The notes beneath the pieces were generated by a model. The model made no database searches. It was not told the origin of the DNA and saw only the letters and a program-made list of their open reading frames with translations. From CAMAXB01 sp041746615 (lineage in GTDB: Bacteria; Verrucomicrobiota; Verrucomicrobiia; Opitutales; Opitutaceae), in contig JBGTGS010000186.1 of assembly GCA_041746615.1 (NCBI GenBank), forward strand, positions 1 through 7,884: a stretch of DNA of 7,884 bases, given 5' to 3'. The translations under genes were made by a program, and so were the position numbers. Positions 1 through 6,243 of this stretch are shown in pieces (position 1 is the stretch's first letter; every line of letters begins with the position of its first letter).

Positions 1-2
1 TC

Positions 3-1112
3 GACGTGCGCATCGAGCAGATGCTGGAAAAGTCCTCGGTCGTTAACCGGGGTGGGGTGAACGTCTACAACTGGATCCAGCGCAACCTGCCTTTCCTGCA
101 CACGGTGTTTTACGCCTTGGTGGAACTGCTCAGTATCCTCAACCGCCGCTCGGTCGCGCTCGGACGTCCGTACTATCTGCGCGTGCTGCGCGAGTACCGC
201 CCCCACCTGGTGTTCAGCGTGCACGACTGTCTTAACCGGGGGTATTTCCAGCTGGCGCGCCGTGAACTCGGTCGGGACAAGGTGCGTTGCGCCACCTATT
301 GCGGGGAGTTTTCCGGAGGCTGGGGCTATTCCATCAACTGGATCGAACCGACGGTGGATCTTTATTTCTCGCGGACCCCGACCGCGCGGGACTACGCCGT
401 CAAGAAGGGCGTTGCGCCTGAGCGCACGCGGGTGCGCGGACATCTCATGCGCCCCCGCGCCCATCTCGAGGTGTTGGATGCGCAGGCGCGCATCGACTAC
501 CGGGTCGGCAAGCTCGGGCTGCGTCCCGACCTGTTCACGGTGTTTCTCGCCACCGGGGGCAACGGGGCCAACAACCACCTCGCCCTGCTGCGCCTGCTCG
601 CCCGGCACCCCGATCACTGTCAGGCCATCGTCATCTGTGGACGCAACCACGATGCCTACAACGACCTGATCCACTGGCGGGCCAACCACCCCGAGTTCAA
701 CTGTTACGTGGAGGGTTATTCGGAGACGGTGCATCTGTTCATGCAGGCTGCGGACGTGATCGTCACCCGCGGGGGCACGACCACTTGCGCGAAGGCGCTG
801 CATTTCGGGTGCCCGATCATATTCAACGCCTTTGGCGGCATCATGCCCCAGGAGTCGCTCACCTGGAAATTTTTCCAGAACGGCGCCGGGTCGGAGAAGA
901 TTGAGCGTGTCGAGGACTTCGCCGCCCTGATCGATCACTGGCTTTCGCCCGCCGATGGCTTCGATGACTACCGTGCCGCCTTCCTGCGACTGCAGTACCA
1001 TGAGGATCCCACGCTGCTGATTGGGGAACTGGTGGACCTGGCCCAGGAGGCGGCGGGGATCAAGCTGCGGCGACATACCTTTCCCCCCTTTCCCGGCCGC
1101 GGCGGCCAATAA
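3..1112 (+). CDS. MurG/MGDG-synthase-like GT-B glycosyltransferase, 5' partial
   Basis: Probably transfers a sugar from a nucleotide-sugar donor to a lipid acceptor at the inner face of the membrane, as MurG, UgtP and MGDG synthases do; donor and acceptor cannot be read from the sequence. The frame is open to the left edge, and the glycine-rich N-terminal strand-loop (GGGH-type) is missing, so the gene starts upstream. The GTG at base 6 is internal; it is residue 1 in this numbering. Residues 1-60 resemble the MGDG-synthase N-terminal domain. The C-terminal Rossmann half begins with FLATGGNGANN (180-190) and VICGRNHD (209-216). It carries the MurG-type donor-binding signature VTRGGTTTCAKALHFGCPII (253-272), followed by GGIMPQE (277-283). 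The C-terminus is a Pro/Arg-rich tail. The stop codon lies in the loop of a strong inverted repeat. Two more glycosyltransferase genes follow in the same direction. The GT-B fold is confident; the exact reaction is not. Confidence 0.85.
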   Translation, partial: DVRIEQMLEKSSVVNRGGVNVYNWIQRNLPFLHTVFYALVELLSILNRRSVALGRPYYLRVLREYRPHLVFSVHDCLNRGYFQLARRELGRDKVRCATYCGEFSGGWGYSINWIEPTVDLYFSRTPTARDYAVKKGVAPERTRVRGHLMRPRAHLEVLDAQARIDYRVGKLGLRPDLFTVFLATGGNGANNHLALLRLLARHPDHCQAIVICGRNHDAYNDLIHWRANHPEFNCYVEGYSETVHLFMQAADVIVTRGGTTTCAKALHFGCPIIFNAFGGIMPQESLTWKFFQNGAGSEKIERVEDFAALIDHWLSPADGFDDYRAAFLRLQYHEDPTLLIGELVDLAQEAAGIKLRRHTFPPFPGRGGQ

Positions 1113-1127
1113 TCGCTTGGCCGCCGC
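1099..1127 (+). terminator. Intercistronic hairpin around the stop codon of the first glycosyltransferase gene
   Basis: Bases 1099-1109 (GCGGCGGCCAA) pair perfectly with 1117-1127 (TTGGCCGCCGC), giving an 11-bp, almost all-GC stem with a 7-base loop. The loop starts with the TAA stop codon at 1110-1112. No T-run follows, so it does not look like a classical intrinsic terminator. It could act as a 3'-end stabiliser, a partial terminator or an attenuator reducing expression of the downstream glycosyltransferases. The pairing is seen directly; the role is inferred. Confidence 0.5.
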
Positions 1128-1153
1128 CGTGTGGCCGCGCAACCTCCGGGACC

Positions 1154-2365
1154 GTGCCGGCACGACCGCCCATCATCGCCTATCTTTATACGACGTTTCC
1201 AAAGCCCACGGAAACGTTCATGCAGCGCGAGGTCCTGGCCATGCGCCGGCTCGGCGCTGAACTGCGCATCTACTCGCTCTGGGGCGGGGGCGGGGAGTTT
1301 GCCGGCCTGACGGTGACGAAGTTCTCGATGTGGCGTCTGCTGGAGCTGCTTTGGCTCATCCCCTGGGTGGCGGTCACGCGATGGGATGTGTTCGGTGTGC
1401 TGCTCAAGGGCCTCTTCACCCGTCGGCCGCCGGGTTGGCTCAATTTCTGGGAGAACATGCTCGGGGCCGGTTTCGCCGGGGTATTCTACCATTCCTTTCG
1501 CCGCGATCCGCCGGCGTTGATCCACGCGGCCTGGGGTGGGGCGCCGGCCACTGCAGCGTGGATCCTGCACAAGCTCAACGGCCATCCCTACACCGCCGCC
1601 GCTCATGCCTACGATCTTTACGAGCACGGCGGCGACTGGTGGTTGCAGGAGAAACTGGCGGAGGCGCGCTGTATTCACACCTCGACTGAGATGGGTGGGA
1701 TGACCCTGAGGGAACGCGGCCTGCCGCCGGAGCGGATCAAGATCATCCGCCGCGGACTCGACGTGTTCCCGGAGTTCAAACCGCTGCGCCCGGACCGCCG
1801 GCCACTACGGATCCTCTGTGTGGCCCGTCTGGTGCCGAAGAAGGGACTGCGCCACCAGCTGCGGATCTACGCCGCCCTCCGCGCCGCCGGCCTGCCATTC
1901 GAGGCGCGCATTGCCGGCGAGGGACCGCTGCGGTCCGAGCTCATGAACCTCGCCCTGGAGTTGGAGATCGCGGGATCGTTGCGCTTCCTCGGTCACCAGC
2001 CCCATGCGGAAATGGGGGTGCATTTTGACTGGGCGGACGTGCTCGTGCACACCGGCATCGTTGCGCCGAGCGGCGACCGCGACGGACTGCCCAACGTCAT
2101 CCCCGAGGCGATGGCGGCAGGTGCGATGGTGGTGACCTCACCGGTAGCCGCCACCACCGAGGCGATCCATGACGGCGAGACGGGACTGGTGGCTCCAGCC
2201 GATGATCCCGATGCCTGGATCCGGGCCTTGTGCCGGCTCGCTGAGGATGACGAACTTGCGGAACGGCTCCGCCGGGCGGCCCGGGCCTGGGTTGAGCGCG
2301 AGTTTGATGCCCACCGCAACGCGGCCCGGCTGCACGCGTTTCTCATGGAGGCAATCCGGTCATGA
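1154..2365 (+). CDS. GT4-family glycosyltransferase (colanic-acid/exopolysaccharide type)
   Basis: A 403-residue retaining GT-B glycosyltransferase, a usual length for GT4, likely adding a hexose to a polysaccharide or glycolipid intermediate in the cytoplasm. The N-terminal half begins IIAYLYTTFPKPTETFMQRE (7-26), typical of the WcaL/colanic-acid branch (S/T-E-T-F-hhxxE). Around HAAWGGAPATAAW (124-136) and AAAHAYDLY (148-156) lies the acceptor-side cleft. The C-terminal donor domain opens with ILCVARLVPKKGL (220-232); Arg225 and Lys229/230 are the expected diphosphate contacts. RIAGEGPLRSEL (252-263) follows. The usual EX7E motif reads D310-GLPNVIP-E318, so the first acid is Asp instead of Glu. 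The start is a GTG 41 bases after the previous stop, with only a weak Shine-Dalgarno-like sequence (CCGGGA). The stop overlaps the next start by 4 bases (ATGA). Family is clear; sugar specificity is unknown. Confidence 0.88.
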   Translation: MPARPPIIAYLYTTFPKPTETFMQREVLAMRRLGAELRIYSLWGGGGEFAGLTVTKFSMWRLLELLWLIPWVAVTRWDVFGVLLKGLFTRRPPGWLNFWENMLGAGFAGVFYHSFRRDPPALIHAAWGGAPATAAWILHKLNGHPYTAAAHAYDLYEHGGDWWLQEKLAEARCIHTSTEMGGMTLRERGLPPERIKIIRRGLDVFPEFKPLRPDRRPLRILCVARLVPKKGLRHQLRIYAALRAAGLPFEARIAGEGPLRSELMNLALELEIAGSLRFLGHQPHAEMGVHFDWADVLVHTGIVAPSGDRDGLPNVIPEAMAAGAMVVTSPVAATTEAIHDGETGLVAPADDPDAWIRALCRLAEDDELAERLRRAARAWVEREFDAHRNAARLHAFLMEAIRS

Positions 2366-3375
2366 TCCACTTCGATGTGACCAAGGCGGATTCCGCCCGG
2401 CATCGCTCCGGCCTGACGCGGGTCAGTTCGCGGCTTCGCGAAGAACTTGGCCCGGCCGCCACCCCGGTCAGCTGGGGTGCCTGGGACCGGCGGGTGGGGG
2501 CGGACGACTGGTTTTTCACCGCCGAGCTTTTCTCCGGGGAGGAGCGACCCGGGTTCCGGGAGTTCGTCGCGCGGCCGCCCTGCCGGCTGGCGGCCGTCTT
2601 CCACGATGCCATCCCGCTCAAGCATCCGCACATCACCTGGCCGCAAAGTGTGTCGCGACACCCTGAATACATGAAGCTGCTGGCATCGTTCGACCGGGTG
2701 TTCGCGGTTTCGGCGGCCAGCCGGGACGAACTGCTCGGGTTTTGGCGCTGGCAGGGCGTGACATCCAAGGCCGAGGTTTCCGTGCTTCCCCTCGGGGCGG
2801 ATTTTAATGGCACCCTGCGGGTGACCGGCCGGACACCGTCCGCCGAGCCGGTACTGCTCTCCGTTGGCATCATCGAGCCGCGCAAGAACCAGGTTTTGCT
2901 GCTCGACGTCTGCGCTGACCTCTGGGCGGAAGGCCGGTCCTTCGAACTGCATCTGGTCGGCCGGGTGAACCCGCATTTCGGCCGGCCGATCTTCGCCCGC
3001 ATCCGTGAGCTCCGGCGTCGGTATCCGTCGCTTCATTACCATGAAGCAGCTACCGACGAGACGGTCATGGGTCTGTATGCCCGGGCCCGGGCCTCGGTCT
3101 TCCCGACCCTGGCGGAAGGCTGCGGATTGCCCCTGCTGGAATCGCTCTGGCGGGGTGTGCCCTGTCTGGCCAGCGATCTTCCGGTGCTCGAGGAGAATGC
3201 CACCGGCGGCGGCTGCCTGCTGACGCCGGTCAATGATGCCGCCGCCTGGCGCAGACAACTTGTGCGCGTGCTGGAGGATGACGCACTCGTGGCGTCGCTG
3301 ACGGCGGAGGCCCAGAGCCGAACGCTGCCCACTTGGAGTGCAGCGGCGGCGTTCCTGCGAAAAGCACTGGAGTGA
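2362..3375 (+). CDS. GT4-family glycosyltransferase
   Basis: A 337-residue GT-B glycosyltransferase, slightly short for GT4 because the N-terminal domain is compact. It starts MIHFDVTKADSARHRSGLTR, where FDVT and SGLTRV match the first strand and helix of mannosyltransferase-like GT4 proteins that begin 'FDVTR...SGI.RV'. AVFHDAIPLKHP (78-89) is the typical acceptor-side strand-loop. The donor domain opens with LLSVGIIEPRKNQ (165-177), with Arg174/Lys175 as phosphate contacts. The canonical EX7E motif is E252-GCGLPLL-E260. Its ATG overlaps the previous stop (ATGA at 2362-2365), so the two glycosyltransferases are almost certainly translationally coupled and work in the same pathway. No convincing intrinsic terminator follows the stop. 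The family is confident; the linkage and substrate cannot be told. Confidence 0.88.
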   Translation: MIHFDVTKADSARHRSGLTRVSSRLREELGPAATPVSWGAWDRRVGADDWFFTAELFSGEERPGFREFVARPPCRLAAVFHDAIPLKHPHITWPQSVSRHPEYMKLLASFDRVFAVSAASRDELLGFWRWQGVTSKAEVSVLPLGADFNGTLRVTGRTPSAEPVLLSVGIIEPRKNQVLLLDVCADLWAEGRSFELHLVGRVNPHFGRPIFARIRELRRRYPSLHYHEAATDETVMGLYARARASVFPTLAEGCGLPLLESLWRGVPCLASDLPVLEENATGGGCLLTPVNDAAAWRRQLVRVLEDDALVASLTAEAQSRTLPTWSAAAAFLRKALE

Positions 3376-3601
3376 CCTGAGTCGACGTCATCCGGTTCAT
3401 CTACGAATGGAATCCTCTAACTTGCGGGAAGTGGTAGCCGCTACCCCACATTAACCTGCGGAAGGAAGGCAATTGAGGATGAAATTTCATCGACCAATAT
3501 CTGTGGCGTGGACGAGTACTTTAATCCAATACCCTCATGAAAAGCCGAGGACATGCTTGCGGACCAGGAGACGGGCATTTACCGTCTTGTCCATGACGAC
3601 G
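3376..3601 (+). promoter_or_regulatory. hicBA leader region with a small palindrome and a strong Shine-Dalgarno
   Basis: This 226-base gap separates the glycosyltransferase operon from hicB and is visibly richer in A/T than its surroundings, especially 3480-3545. Bases 3433-3438 (GGTAGC) and 3440-3445 (GCTACC) form a tight palindrome that could be an operator for toxin-antitoxin autoregulation. A strong Shine-Dalgarno-like run GAAGGAAGG lies at about 3461-3469, upstream of a TTG (3473) and an ATG (3479) that are in frame with hicB. The 40 residues this would add look nothing like HicB. I could not place a convincing -35/-10 pair. The regulatory role is inference. Confidence 0.35.
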
Positions 3602-3814
3602 ATGAGGGAGATTATTTTCGAGGTGCGCGAGGATGAGATCGACGGTGGCTACAACGCCTCGGCGCTTGGGGTTGGCATCCACACAGAGGGGGAAACTTTG
3701 GAAGAGCTGCGGGCCAATGTGAAAGAGGCCGTTGATTGCTACTTCGATGAGACGATGGATGCCCCCAAGGTGATCCGGCTTCACTTCGTGCGGGATGAAG
3801 TGATGGCGCGATGA
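3602..3814 (+). CDS. hicB: HicB-family antitoxin (type II toxin-antitoxin)
   Basis: A 70-residue HicB-like protein that should bind and neutralise HicA, encoded directly downstream. It begins MREIIFEVREDEIDGGYNAS and contains the HicB hallmark ALGVGIHTEGETLEELRANVKEAVDCYFDE, a small partial RNase-H-like fold. It is the short form: no ribbon-helix-helix or helix-turn-helix DNA-binding domain follows, so autoregulation, if present, must work through the complex or another factor. I chose the ATG at 3602 because family similarity starts there. An ATG at 3593 adds only MTT. In-frame starts at 3473/3479 have a much better ribosome-binding site but add about 40 residues unrelated to HicB. The stop overlaps the hicA start by 4 bases (ATGA). 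Here the antitoxin gene precedes the toxin gene, the reverse of E. coli hicAB. Confidence 0.85.
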   Translation: MREIIFEVREDEIDGGYNASALGVGIHTEGETLEELRANVKEAVDCYFDETMDAPKVIRLHFVRDEVMAR

Positions 3815-4053
3815 AGTTACCGCGCGACGTGTCCGGCCCTCAGCTGGTAAAGACGTTGCGGGTGCTCGGCTACGTGGTGGATCGGCAACGCGGCTCGCAC
3901 ATCCGCGTGACGACTCGGCAGGATGGTGAGAATCACGAAGTCGTACCGAACCACCATCCAATCAAAACAGGCACACTCTCCGGAATCTTCAAGCGCATCG
4001 CTGCGCACCACAAACTCACGGTCGAGGAACTGGTTCGAAAACTGGAATTATAG
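3811..4053 (+). CDS. hicA: HicA-family mRNA interferase toxin
   Basis: An 80-residue HicA (YcfA-type) toxin with the compact double-stranded-RNA-binding-like fold. Members of the family cleave mRNA in a translation-independent way and are held inactive by HicB. The N-terminus MKLPRDVSGPQLVKTLRVLGY is the usual first strand and helix. RQRGSHIRV (25-33) contains the catalytic histidine, His30. VPNHHPIKTGTLSGIFKRI (45-63) is the conserved second half, and the protein ends VEELVRKLEL. All key residues are present, so the toxin looks intact and needs its antitoxin. Its start overlaps the hicB stop by 4 bases, indicating coupled translation. The pair may be a horizontally gained stability module or serve stress or phage defence; the sequence does not decide this. 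Confidence 0.9.
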   Translation: MKLPRDVSGPQLVKTLRVLGYVVDRQRGSHIRVTTRQDGENHEVVPNHHPIKTGTLSGIFKRIAAHHKLTVEELVRKLEL

Positions 4054-4072
4054 TGGGGCCGAGCGTTCTGAC

Positions 4073-4138
4073 CAGCCGGGGCTGCCGAGGAACCAGCCAT
4101 GGACGACGCGGACGGGCTTGCAGCCGGGGCGGGCCCGC
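4073..4138 (+). promoter_or_regulatory. Direct repeat and palindrome upstream of the DUF433 gene
   Basis: The 107-base gap between hicA and the DUF433 gene holds two copies of CAGCCGGGGC, at 4073-4082 and 4121-4130, 48 bases apart. The second copy runs into a perfect 10-bp palindrome GCGGGCCCGC at 4129-4138, 22 bases before the next start codon. Such repeats are plausible operator sites for a toxin-antitoxin complex. They are short and GC-rich, so chance occurrence in a GC-rich genome is quite possible. Confidence 0.25.
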
Positions 4139-4160
4139 TTAGCGTGTCGGCATTAGCCAG

Positions 4161-4379
4161 ATGCAGCGAATCACCTTCAACCCCAACCAGTGCGGCGGCC
4201 GACCGTGCATCCGGGGTATGCGCATCCGGGTCAAGGATGTGCTCGACATGCTCGCCGCCGGTGAGACCGGGCAAACGATCCTCGCCGACTTCCCTGACCT
4301 CGAACCCGGGGATATTCGCGCCTGTCTCGAATACGCGGCCAAGTCCGTCGATCACGCAGTCCTCGCCCTGGCCAAGTGA
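4161..4379 (+). CDS. DUF433-family antitoxin-like protein
   Basis: A 72-residue protein of the DUF433 family (VapB45-like winged helix-turn-helix), commonly found as the antitoxin and DNA-binding partner of a DUF5615/Mut7-C PIN-like toxin. It starts MQRITFNPNQCGGRPCIRGM, where GGRPCIRGMRIRV (12-24) is the family signature. It continues with VLDMLAAGETGQTILADFPDLEPGDIRACLEYAA, the helix-turn-helix region containing the typical 'DFP.L...DI.A.L.YAA' pattern. It appears full length. Its stop overlaps the GTG start of the next gene (GTGA at 4376-4379), the usual coupled arrangement. Because the partner toxin is truncated, this antitoxin appears orphaned. No good Shine-Dalgarno is visible before the ATG. 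Confidence 0.85.
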   Translation: MQRITFNPNQCGGRPCIRGMRIRVKDVLDMLAAGETGQTILADFPDLEPGDIRACLEYAAKSVDHAVLALAK

Positions 4380-4603
4380 AGATCCTGCTCGATGCTCAGT
4401 TGCCGCCGGGACTGGCGCACTGGCTGTGCTCACTCAAACCGTACGCCGAACGTCAGTACCAGCGCAACGAAGGCGAAGGGGGGCCAGTAGCCGCCGGCGG
4501 GCCGTTCCCAACGGCGGGAGTAGCCGTGGATCATCACCCCCACGAGCAGGGCGATCGACACCGGACCCACCCAGTCGCCGCGATAAGCCGCCGTCTGATA
4601 TGA
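4376..4603 (+). pseudogene. Truncated DUF5615 (PIN-like) toxin gene remnant
   Basis: The frame begins with GTG overlapping the DUF433 stop and encodes MKILLDAQLPPGLAHWL, a clear match to the start of DUF5615 PIN-like toxins, in which the aspartate (Asp6) of 'LLDxxLPP' is an expected metal-binding residue. After about residue 18 (near base 4430) similarity stops. The rest of the open frame, to 4603, is only the antisense of comEC and has no family resemblance. Full-length members are around 110-120 residues and carry further conserved acidic residues that are absent here. The product should therefore have no nuclease activity. The break falls within a few bases of the comEC stop codon, consistent with a deletion or insertion junction. 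Confidence 0.7.
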
Positions 4604-6055
4604 CCCGGGCAGGAGCACGAAGAGCTCCACCGTCTTCTCGATCAGGACCAGCACCAGCGCCGCCGCGTGGTTGAAGACCACACTCAGGCCCGTGAGTCCG
4701 GTCAGTCCGGTGAGCAGAGAAGCAAACCCCGCGCACACGACGGCCAATGCCAGCGGAATCAGCACCAGGTTCGCCAGAAGTGCCCCCGGAGTCACGAGAT
4801 TGAAAAAGGCAATGCTGCTCAACGTGCTGACCAACGTGGCCGCCAACCCCAGGGCCAGGGCGCTGCTGACTTTGTCCCAGGAACCTGCAGTGGTGTGATG
4901 CCAGCGGGTCTTGGCCGCTTCCGGCAATGCGGTGAAGAGCCGCTTTGCCGAACTCCAATGCCCGGCCAGGGGCAGGCCCAAAATCAGCAGGGCGGTCACG
5001 ATCCCGTAGCTGAGCTGGAAGCTGGCACTGAAGAGCTGCATGGGATCACCGGTCAGGACGAGCACGGCCGAGAAGGCCAGTGCGGACAACGGATTTCCCG
5101 GAACCCGCAGCACGAATGAGGCGGACAGGACGGTCGTCATGATGAATGCCCGCACCGCCGACGGCATGGCTCCGGTGATGTCGGTGAACAGCCAGAGCGC
5201 GAGGGTCGCCAGTCCGAACTGCCAGACCCGGGGAATCCGTATCAACGAAAGCAATACGTTCAAACACAGGGCGATGGCCGAGATGTGCAGCCCGCTGATG
5301 GCAAACAGATGCATGGTCCCGCTGTGCATGAACCGGTCGCCCTGTTCGCTGCTCAACTCATGCTTCTGTCCCAACAGCATGGCCCGGAAAATCCCGCCCG
5401 GTTGGGGTTTGTCGGTCAGCCCGTGACTGAGGATGGTTTCGAATCGGGAAAGTGCTGCAGTGCAGAAACGATGGTAAGCGGACGGAGACCTGACGGTTTC
5501 GAGAATCCGTCCGCGGCCCAGACGGAAATTGATGCCTGCCCCGGCGAGGTAGGCGTCAAAGGAATCGGACGGCGGATCGTAGGGCAGTAATTGCAGCACG
5601 CCGATCACAGCCACCTCAGCCGCCCGCGCCGGTGGTTCACCCGTGGCGGACGCGAGCGAGAAATACAGCTGTTGGCCAACCAGCTCCTGCAGATGGGGGT
5701 CCGCAGCCGTGATGCGACCTAGCCCACTGGTGCGGCGCAGATCCGATGAGGCGGGGAAAATCCGGTCAATCCTGACGGTCAGCTGTGCTTCGCGGGGAGG
5801 CAGTTCTTCCCAGGCCGCGATCCGCGCCCGCGCGAGGGTGTAATGGGCTGCTCCCAACAGAAGCAGCCCCATCACCAATCCCGGGGCCCACACCCGAGGC
5901 ACCAACAAGGCCACGCAGGAAACCGCCAATGCTCCGACCAGCAACCAGGCGGGTTCCAGCGGGAGCCATTGTTGCCTACCCGCCACGAGTCCGGCCATGA
6001 GGGGGAGCAGGATCCACAGGGCGGGGGCGCGGTGTCCTTCAGGTACCTGAGTCAT
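4430..6055 (-). CDS. comEC: ComEC/Rec2-family competence membrane channel, without metallo-beta-lactamase domain
   Basis: A 541-residue polytopic membrane protein of the ComEC/Rec2 family, which moves single-stranded DNA across the inner membrane during natural transformation. N-terminal hydrophobic segments (about 11-27, 35-53, 56-75) precede a soluble DUF4131/OB-like region (about 90-185). The Competence domain follows, with HLFAISGLHIS (249-259), PSAVRAFIM (298-306) and DPMQLFSASFQLSYG (337-351), and then several more membrane segments up to the last one at about 523-538. The protein ends five residues after FGVRFE begins. Many ComEC proteins are around 750 residues and have a C-terminal metallo-beta-lactamase-like nuclease domain, which is absent here and is not encoded further along the minus strand. 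Versions lacking it are known in some phyla, so this may be natural. A 9-base tandem repeat near 4690-4715 encodes LTGLTGLTG. The stop abuts the truncated DUF5615 gene. The start ATG (complement of 6053-6055) diverges from rarA. Confidence 0.88.
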   Translation of the reverse strand: MTQVPEGHRAPALWILLPLMAGLVAGRQQWLPLEPAWLLVGALAVSCVALLVPRVWAPGLVMGLLLLGAAHYTLARARIAAWEELPPREAQLTVRIDRIFPASSDLRRTSGLGRITAADPHLQELVGQQLYFSLASATGEPPARAAEVAVIGVLQLLPYDPPSDSFDAYLAGAGINFRLGRGRILETVRSPSAYHRFCTAALSRFETILSHGLTDKPQPGGIFRAMLLGQKHELSSEQGDRFMHSGTMHLFAISGLHISAIALCLNVLLSLIRIPRVWQFGLATLALWLFTDITGAMPSAVRAFIMTTVLSASFVLRVPGNPLSALAFSAVLVLTGDPMQLFSASFQLSYGIVTALLILGLPLAGHWSSAKRLFTALPEAAKTRWHHTTAGSWDKVSSALALGLAATLVSTLSSIAFFNLVTPGALLANLVLIPLALAVVCAGFASLLTGLTGLTGLSVVFNHAAALVLVLIEKTVELFVLLPGSYQTAAYRGDWVGPVSIALLVGVMIHGYSRRWERPAGGYWPPFAFVALVLTFGVRFE

Positions 6056-6130
6056 AGGCCGTAGCTGCTCATAAATGAAATAAAATGGCGATAAATCGGA
6101 TCAAGCACCAGATTAACCAATCGTATGTCT

Positions 6131-6145
6131 CCCCCCTCGGGGGGG
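6131..6145. repeat. C-run/G-run inverted repeat
   Basis: Six Cs (6131-6136), TC, then seven Gs (6139-6145) form a compact self-complementary block in the comEC-rarA intergenic region. As RNA it could make a 5-bp GC hairpin with a CUCG-type loop. Its last G bases are also the first bases of the larger stem at 6144-6243, so the two structures would compete. The repeat is seen directly; the function is unknown. Confidence 0.5.
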
Positions 6146-6243
6146 TAGTGGTACAGTTTGGGATTATTGATGGTGCTGAAGTGCTTGCGCGCCACGTTGC
6201 GTGCATGCACGCAACCTACATTTCGGCAAACGGTACCACTACC
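6144..6243. repeat. 100-bp structured element: 17-bp long-range stem enclosing a 20-bp palindrome
   Basis: Bases 6144-6160 (GGTAGTGGTACAGTTTG) pair with 6227-6243 (CAAACGGTACCACTACC) over 17 positions with a single A/G mismatch. Inside, 6196-6215 (GTTGCGTGCATGCACGCAAC) is a perfect 20-bp palindrome. The unit ends 64 bases before the rarA start. It could be a leader RNA structure, a small structured RNA, or a short palindromic mobile sequence (REPIN- or MITE-like). It does not match the conserved parts of the small SRP RNA, tmRNA or a tRNA. It encodes no recognisable protein. The structure is read directly; the identity is open. Confidence 0.55.

Noticed and set aside
1993..3258. Long minus-strand frame of 421 codons opposite the glycosyltransferases
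   Set aside because: It is antisense to two well-supported GT4 genes, with low-complexity Arg/Gly/Ala composition typical of GC-rich shadow frames.
3553..3640. Small frame upstream of and overlapping hicB reading MLADQETGIYRLVHDDDEGD
   Set aside because: It looks protein-like and acidic, but is only ~27 codons, overlaps hicB in another frame and has no recognised family; at most a gene remnant.
6131..6243. Known structured RNA (SRP RNA, tmRNA, tRNA)
   Set aside because: None of the conserved sequence blocks of these RNAs is present, so only the structure can be claimed.
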